The translations under genes and the position numbers were made by a program. Positions 5,177 to 8,280 of a DNA stretch of 8,280 nt are shown piece after piece. The number at the start of each line of letters is the position of its first letter. Within the stretch, counting starts at the first letter, position 1. Location of the stretch: positions 1 to 8,280 of the forward strand of contig JBDLIL010000042.1 in NCBI GenBank assembly GCA_039714855.1, read 5' to 3'. Source of the stretch: JBDLIL01 sp039714855 (lineage in GTDB: Bacteria > Patescibacteriota > Microgenomatia > UBA1400 > PJMF01). The notes under the pieces were generated by a model, which saw only the letters and a list, made by a program, of their open reading frames with translations, was not told the DNA's origin and did no database searches.

Positions 5177-5197
5177 ACTATGTTAATTTGACATAGT
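5177..5197 (+). repeat. Perfect inverted repeat just before thyA
   Basis: ACTATGT (5177-5183) and ACATAGT (5191-5197) are perfect inverted arms separated by seven bases, and the ATG of thyA follows seven bases later. It could be an operator or a hairpin over the thyA start. No ribosome binding site is visible between it and the ATG. Confidence 0.6.
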
Positions 5198-5204
5198 CAT
5201 TAAT

Positions 5205-6083
5205 ATGAAAAATAAAAAAGTCGATACCCAATACCGCGACCTACTACAATCTATTTTAGATAATGGTATCAGAAGCGAATCTCAAATGGAGGTGGATACT
5301 ATTACTTACTTATCACCCCCAAGTCTTCGTTTTGACCTAAGTAAAGAATTCCCTATTATCACTGAAAGAAAAGTAAGCGAAAAAATGTGGAAAGGAGCCG
5401 TAGGAGAACTATTTGGATTTATTAATGGCGCTAGAACTCACGATCAACTCACAGAATATGGCTGCAAGTGGTGGAAAGCCTGGGTTAATGAAAGAAAATG
5501 CTCAAAGAGAGGTCTGGAAACTGGCGACCTAGGCCCAGGATCATATGGCGCAGCTTTTCATGATTTTCCTACTAGCGAAGGTGAAACCTTTAATCAATTT
5601 GAGGCAATTTTGCAGCAAATCAAAGAGCGTCCCTTCTTAAAAACCCATTTCATTACTCCATGGATTCCCCAATACAATGTGAGAATTAAAGGCAGAACTC
5701 AAAAAGTAGTTGTCTGCCCCTGTCACGGATGGATAAATATCAGAATTTTAAATAACAAATTATATCTACACATGTACCAGCGATCCTGTGACGTACCTAT
5801 TGGATTGCCAGCAAACCTGGCTCAATATGCAGCACTTACTTTAGCCTTAGCTCAAGTCACAGGATATAAAGTGGGTGAGTATATCCACAGTTTTTCTGAT
5901 GCTCACGTCTATGTTGATCAAGTTGACAAAATCAAAAAATTGTTCAAACGAGAAGCTCGCCCATTACCAAAGATGATTTTAAAAAATAAGAAAAAAAATC
6001 TTTTTGATTACAGAGCAAATGACTTTGAATTAGTTAACTATGATCCACACCCAGGAATCTGGGATATTCCCGTAGTAGTATGA
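5205..6083 (+). CDS. thyA: Thymidylate synthase, divergent form
   Basis: The enzyme makes dTMP from dUMP using methylene-tetrahydrofolate, which ends as dihydrofolate. In 292 residues I see FPIITERKVSEK (49-60), a WKAW segment, GDLGPGSYG (107-115, replacing the common DLGPVYG), and the active-site region VVVCPCHGW with catalytic Cys173 in PCH. Also present are QRSCDVPIGLPANLAQYA (192-208) with the phosphate-binding Arg193 and Asn204, the residue that selects uracil, then DAHVYVDQVD (232-241) and the NYDPHPGI C-terminal signature. Where Escherichia coli ThyA has the double arginine before AWN, this protein reads LKTHFITPW. Asn204 argues against a dCMP hydroxymethylase, and the DHFR nearby argues for the true synthase reaction. 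It has no ribosome binding site and overlaps the HIT gene by 4 nt. Confidence 0.9.
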   Translation: MKNKKVDTQYRDLLQSILDNGIRSESQMEVDTITYLSPPSLRFDLSKEFPIITERKVSEKMWKGAVGELFGFINGARTHDQLTEYGCKWWKAWVNERKCSKRGLETGDLGPGSYGAAFHDFPTSEGETFNQFEAILQQIKERPFLKTHFITPWIPQYNVRIKGRTQKVVVCPCHGWINIRILNNKLYLHMYQRSCDVPIGLPANLAQYAALTLALAQVTGYKVGEYIHSFSDAHVYVDQVDKIKKLFKREARPLPKMILKNKKKNLFDYRANDFELVNYDPHPGIWDIPVVV

Positions 6084-6571
6084 CAAATAAGAAAAATTTC
6101 AAAAATATTGATAAAGCTGAATTTGTCGATTTTGGCAATGCTCGTGAAGAAGAACAAGCTAGGGTTATGAAAGAAAGTGAAAATGCAAATGTCTGCCCCT
6201 TTTGCCAAGAACATTTAGATAAATATCACAAAGATCCGATTCTAAAAGAAGGTAAATACTGGATTGTTACTCCTAACAGCTGGCCTTATAAACACACAAA
6301 ACACCAGTTTATTATTATTTATAAAGAGCATGTGACAAATTTAGCTGGCGTTGATCCAGAGGCTGGAAAAGAACTGATTGAATTTGTGCAGTGGTTGGAG
6401 AAAGAGTATGAAATTCCTGGTGGTGGCTGGGCCATGCGCTTTGGTGATACAGATTATTCTGCCGGTACTGTTAATCATCTGCACGCTCATTTTATTCAAC
6501 CCGATATTCACGCTTCTACTTATGCTGAGAAACCAGTAAAATTTAAAATTGGAAAATATAAGAAAAAATAG
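6080..6571 (+). CDS. HIT-family nucleotide hydrolase/transferase
   Basis: This 163-residue protein has the histidine-triad signature HLHAHF (H133, H135, H137), where the middle histidine is the nucleophile that forms a nucleotidyl intermediate. It also has a CPFC pair (39-42) with a following histidine, which in relatives helps bind zinc. The central part, YWIVTPNSWPYKHTKHQFIIIYKEHVTNL, matches the HIT-domain beta sheet. The first 35 residues are a charged helical extension. Members act on dinucleoside polyphosphates, nucleotidyl-amino compounds or sugar nucleotides; the substrate here cannot be told from sequence. Its ATG overlaps the thyA stop (ATGA), so translation is coupled and a link to nucleotide metabolism is likely. 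It ends base-to-base against the convergent deaminase gene. Confidence 0.9.
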   Translation: MTNKKNFKNIDKAEFVDFGNAREEEQARVMKESENANVCPFCQEHLDKYHKDPILKEGKYWIVTPNSWPYKHTKHQFIIIYKEHVTNLAGVDPEAGKELIEFVQWLEKEYEIPGGGWAMRFGDTDYSAGTVNHLHAHFIQPDIHASTYAEKPVKFKIGKYKKK

Positions 6572-7483
6572 CTACTCATATTTCTTTAAAATACTTTTAG
6601 CTTCATCTAGGTCTTCTAGTTTTTTTTTCTCTTTATCACTTAATTTAACTCTGATTAACTTAACTCCAGCATCTTTCAAAACATTCACTCCATCTGTCAA
6701 ACTATAACCTGAAAAATAATATAGTTTTTTAATTCCTGCATGAGCAATTTGCTTGGCACAAATTGGACAAGGAAAGGTACTAACATAGAGACTTGTTCCA
6801 TCCAAACTAGTTCCTTTTTTAGCAGCTTCTGCTATTACCATTGCTTCAGCATGAATCGTGCCCACTAATTCAAAATACTGACCTTTTGAAAAAAGACTGC
6901 GAATATCATTGTGAAAGTCAGACTCATGTTCTGTAGGCAAATGTTTGTTGAACCCTGCCAGTAAAACCCTATCATCTTTAACAATTATTCCAGCCACTTG
7001 TCGCCACCAATCTACTGACCTATCAGCTCTTCTAAGAGCTAAACCCATCACTTTTTTATCAAAATCACTTTTAGATATAATTTCATCTGCCCTGGGTTTC
7101 ACTTTTTTCAAAACGTTATGTTTGTCCCACCGCAAAAAAATTGGAAAGTAGTTTACTTGAATATTTGGAAAATATCGCCTAGCTAATTTTTTACAAACTT
7201 GATCATTAGGCATGATTACTTCAAATTTTCCGTCTTTTTCATACCCCAGGTCACTGAGGTCTTCTACACTTGCCACTCGTTGCTTATTAAAAATCTCCCA
7301 AGCTTTTACACTCCTTACCACCAATTTAGGATTCAATTTGCGAATATCTTTTCTGACTTCCTTAAATTCATTAGCCAACCAATCCCCCAATACCCATAGT
7401 TCATTAGCATCTTCGTTGGCTTTAAAAAACTCAAAATAGCCTTGATGCAGCACTGGAATGTAAGCAATTATTAATTTATGCAT
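6572..7483 (-). CDS. Nucleotidyltransferase-like domain fused to dCMP/cytidine deaminase domain
   Basis: The C-terminal half (about residues 140-280) is a zinc-dependent deaminase of the dCMP type. It shows ALRRADRSVDWWRQVAGIIVKDDRVLLAGFNK (149-180), the zinc and proton-shuttle motif HAE (211-213), and PCPIC (238-242) with the two zinc cysteines. It likely turns dCMP into dUMP for thymidylate synthase. The N-terminal 125 residues begin KLIIAYIPVLHQGYFEFFK, then ELWVLGD. This looks like a cytidylyltransferase Rossmann start, with HQGY where active enzymes have HxGH, so the domain may be inactive or bind a nucleotide as a regulator. A single dCMP deaminase usually has about 150-190 residues, so 303 indicates a fusion. 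There is no ribosome binding site before ATG 7483. Its TAG touches the HIT stop codon. Confidence 0.88.
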   Translation of the reverse strand: MHKLIIAYIPVLHQGYFEFFKANEDANELWVLGDWLANEFKEVRKDIRKLNPKLVVRSVKAWEIFNKQRVASVEDLSDLGYEKDGKFEVIMPNDQVCKKLARRYFPNIQVNYFPIFLRWDKHNVLKKVKPRADEIISKSDFDKKVMGLALRRADRSVDWWRQVAGIIVKDDRVLLAGFNKHLPTEHESDFHNDIRSLFSKGQYFELVGTIHAEAMVIAEAAKKGTSLDGTSLYVSTFPCPICAKQIAHAGIKKLYYFSGYSLTDGVNVLKDAGVKLIRVKLSDKEKKKLEDLDEAKSILKKYE

Positions 7484-7524
7484 ATGATTTTGTCATAATG
7501 AATGAAGCTAAAGAATCTTCATAA

Positions 7525-8076
7525 CTAATTTCTAAATTCCTCCAATACTCCTTCTATGGCTTTTAATAATTTTGATTCGATTTTCTTTGCTTGCCCTATC
7601 TGCACTCTTCTTAATTTCGCGCTTGTAGATGTCATTGCCATTCTTGGAAGTACCTTTACTTTTTTGCAATATTTTCGAATTTCTTTTAATTTCTCATCAC
7701 TATAATTTTGCTTAATAACAACTAAAACATCTGGTTTTACGGCTTTTATTAAACTATATTTTAAAGCCTCAAGTTGCTTGAGCACCACATAATCGACAGA
7801 ACCTAAGTAAGTCAGCATTTCCAATCGCTCATCTTCTGGTACCACTGGTCTGCCCTTACCTTTTCTATAACGAATTTTTTCATCACTATCCGTGCCAACC
7901 AATAAAACATCGCCATGTTTTTTTGCCTCTGCCAAATACCTGGCATGACCAACATGGATCATATCCCAAGATCCTTGGGTTAAAACAATTTTTTTGCCTT
8001 CGCGACGAAGCTTAATGGCTAACTCTTTTGCTTCAACTAAAGTAAGAGCCACACGGTGACCGTTATTTTTTACCAT
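7525..8076 (-). CDS. HxGH nucleotidyltransferase, RfaE2/glycerol-phosphate cytidylyltransferase-like
   Basis: This 183-residue protein belongs to the cytidylyltransferase-like family, which joins a nucleotide to a phosphorylated sugar or alcohol. Evidence: KKIVLTQGSWDMIHVGHARYL (28-48) with the catalytic H41-V-G-H44, LLVGTDSDEKIRYRKGKGRPVVPEDERLEML (58-88), VDYVV (94-98), KPDVLVV (114-120), and TSTSAKLRR (149-157) at the place of the family's second nucleotide-binding motif. The layout is closest to the adenylyltransferase half of HldE (RfaE2), which activates heptose 1-phosphate, but the real substrate cannot be decided here, and no other heptose genes are in view. The ATG at 8076 is preceded by AAGGT with good spacing. 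It is 41 bp upstream of the deaminase fusion, whose N-terminal domain has a similar fold, and may share its transcript. Confidence 0.88.
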   Translation of the reverse strand: MVKNNGHRVALTLVEAKELAIKLRREGKKIVLTQGSWDMIHVGHARYLAEAKKHGDVLLVGTDSDEKIRYRKGKGRPVVPEDERLEMLTYLGSVDYVVLKQLEALKYSLIKAVKPDVLVVIKQNYSDEKLKEIRKYCKKVKVLPRMAMTSTSAKLRRVQIGQAKKIESKLLKAIEGVLEEFRN

Positions 8077-8155
8077 TGATACCTTACCGGGCAGGAAAAG
8101 TATTTTCTTAACAGTAGATAGTTAATCACTTTTAGAAAAAAAATTAAATATACAA

Positions 8156-8280
8156 TTAAGTGCTTTTTAGTCGCTTGCTTGCTTTTTTGTCAAAACTTAG
8201 TATCTTTCCCCCATTCACCCTTGACCAAAATAGTAAATAACTATCAACAAAATGAAAATCTTCTAAATAGAATTCCCAGA
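8156..8280 (-). CDS. PIN-domain (VapC-like) protein, C-terminal fragment at the window edge
   Basis: A frame that is open from the right edge (first full codon at 8278-8276) runs 40 codons to TAA at 8158-8156. It reads like a protein C-terminus, with FHFVDSYLLFWSRVNGGKIL followed by SFDKKASKRLKST. This matches the end of PIN-domain nucleases: an FxDxxLxxxA-like helix with a metal-binding aspartate, then a GGxIxSFDKK strand with a second acidic residue, then a short basic helix. In VapC toxins these aspartates hold the Mg ion for RNA cleavage. The N-terminal part and any antitoxin lie outside the window, so a VapBC system is only suggested. The nucleotidyltransferase gene begins 79 bp downstream on the same strand. 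Confidence 0.65.
   Translation of the reverse strand, partial: WEFYLEDFHFVDSYLLFWSRVNGGKILSFDKKASKRLKST
8164..8193 (-). promoter_or_regulatory. Candidate promoter for the nucleotidyltransferase gene
   Basis: On the minus strand a perfect TTGACA (8193-8188) lies 18 bp before TAAAAA (8169-8164), which would give a leader of about 80 bases. It falls inside the last codons of the PIN-domain gene, so the perfect -35 box may be due to chance coding sequence. Confidence 0.3.

Noticed and set aside
5205..6083. thyA read as a dCMP hydroxymethylase
   Set aside because: The asparagine that selects uracil (Asn204) is kept, and DHFR and dUTPase in the neighbourhood fit thymidylate synthase.
6945..7439. 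Plus-strand open frames inside the deaminase fusion gene
   Set aside because: Shadows of the real gene in other frames. No motifs or start signals support them.
8175..8186. Short tandem GCTT units
   Set aside because: Only about three units, and they lie within the coding end of the PIN-domain gene, where they encode an AlaSerLysArg stretch.

Overview
The window is AT-rich, densely packed bacterial DNA. Genes are short, intergenic gaps small, and several genes abut or overlap by 4 nt. The standard code fits, because TGA serves as a stop. The protein variants suggest a small-genome, Candidate Phyla Radiation/Patescibacteria-like bacterium. They include a divergent ThyA and DHFR, a dUTPase with an expanded motif 3, a deaminase fused to a nucleotidyltransferase-like domain, and a long UPRT. 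The organism assignment is an inference from gene style, not from a marker gene.

Layout, left to right. On the minus strand at 1-516 is the 5' part of metK (S-adenosylmethionine synthetase), preceded by a compact SAM-I/IV-type riboswitch at about 531-633. Next, all on the minus strand, come an unknown 80-residue protein (656-898), uracil phosphoribosyltransferase upp (948-1781), a lipoprotein (1910-2569), thymidylate kinase tmk (2589-3218) and a dihydrofolate reductase (3228-3761). The upp gene has its own promoter-like element and a leader with a terminator-type hairpin pressed against its ribosome binding site. On the plus strand at 3824-4116 are two tiny membrane proteins joined by an ATGA overlap. 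On the minus strand at 5110-4143 is a Phd-type antitoxin, RelE-type toxin and dUTPase operon, with a strong promoter carrying two TGTACA palindromes. Its transcript is predicted to be leaderless. Divergent from it, on the plus strand, lie thyA (5205-6083) and a HIT-family protein (6080-6571), overlapping by 4 nt. On the minus strand again are a nucleotidyltransferase-like/dCMP deaminase fusion (6572-7483), a stand-alone HxGH nucleotidyltransferase (7525-8076), and at the right edge the C-terminal end of a PIN-domain (VapC-like) protein (8156-8280).

Together the window is largely a dTMP-supply neighbourhood spread over several transcription units. The deaminase (dCMP to dUMP) and dUTPase (dUTP to dUMP) feed thymidylate synthase (dUMP to dTMP). 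DHFR recycles the dihydrofolate, and thymidylate kinase makes dTDP. Uracil salvage (upp) and SAM synthesis (metK) lie beside it. No stretch over 300 bases lacks a gene, and I saw no rRNA, tRNA, CRISPR array or insertion sequence.
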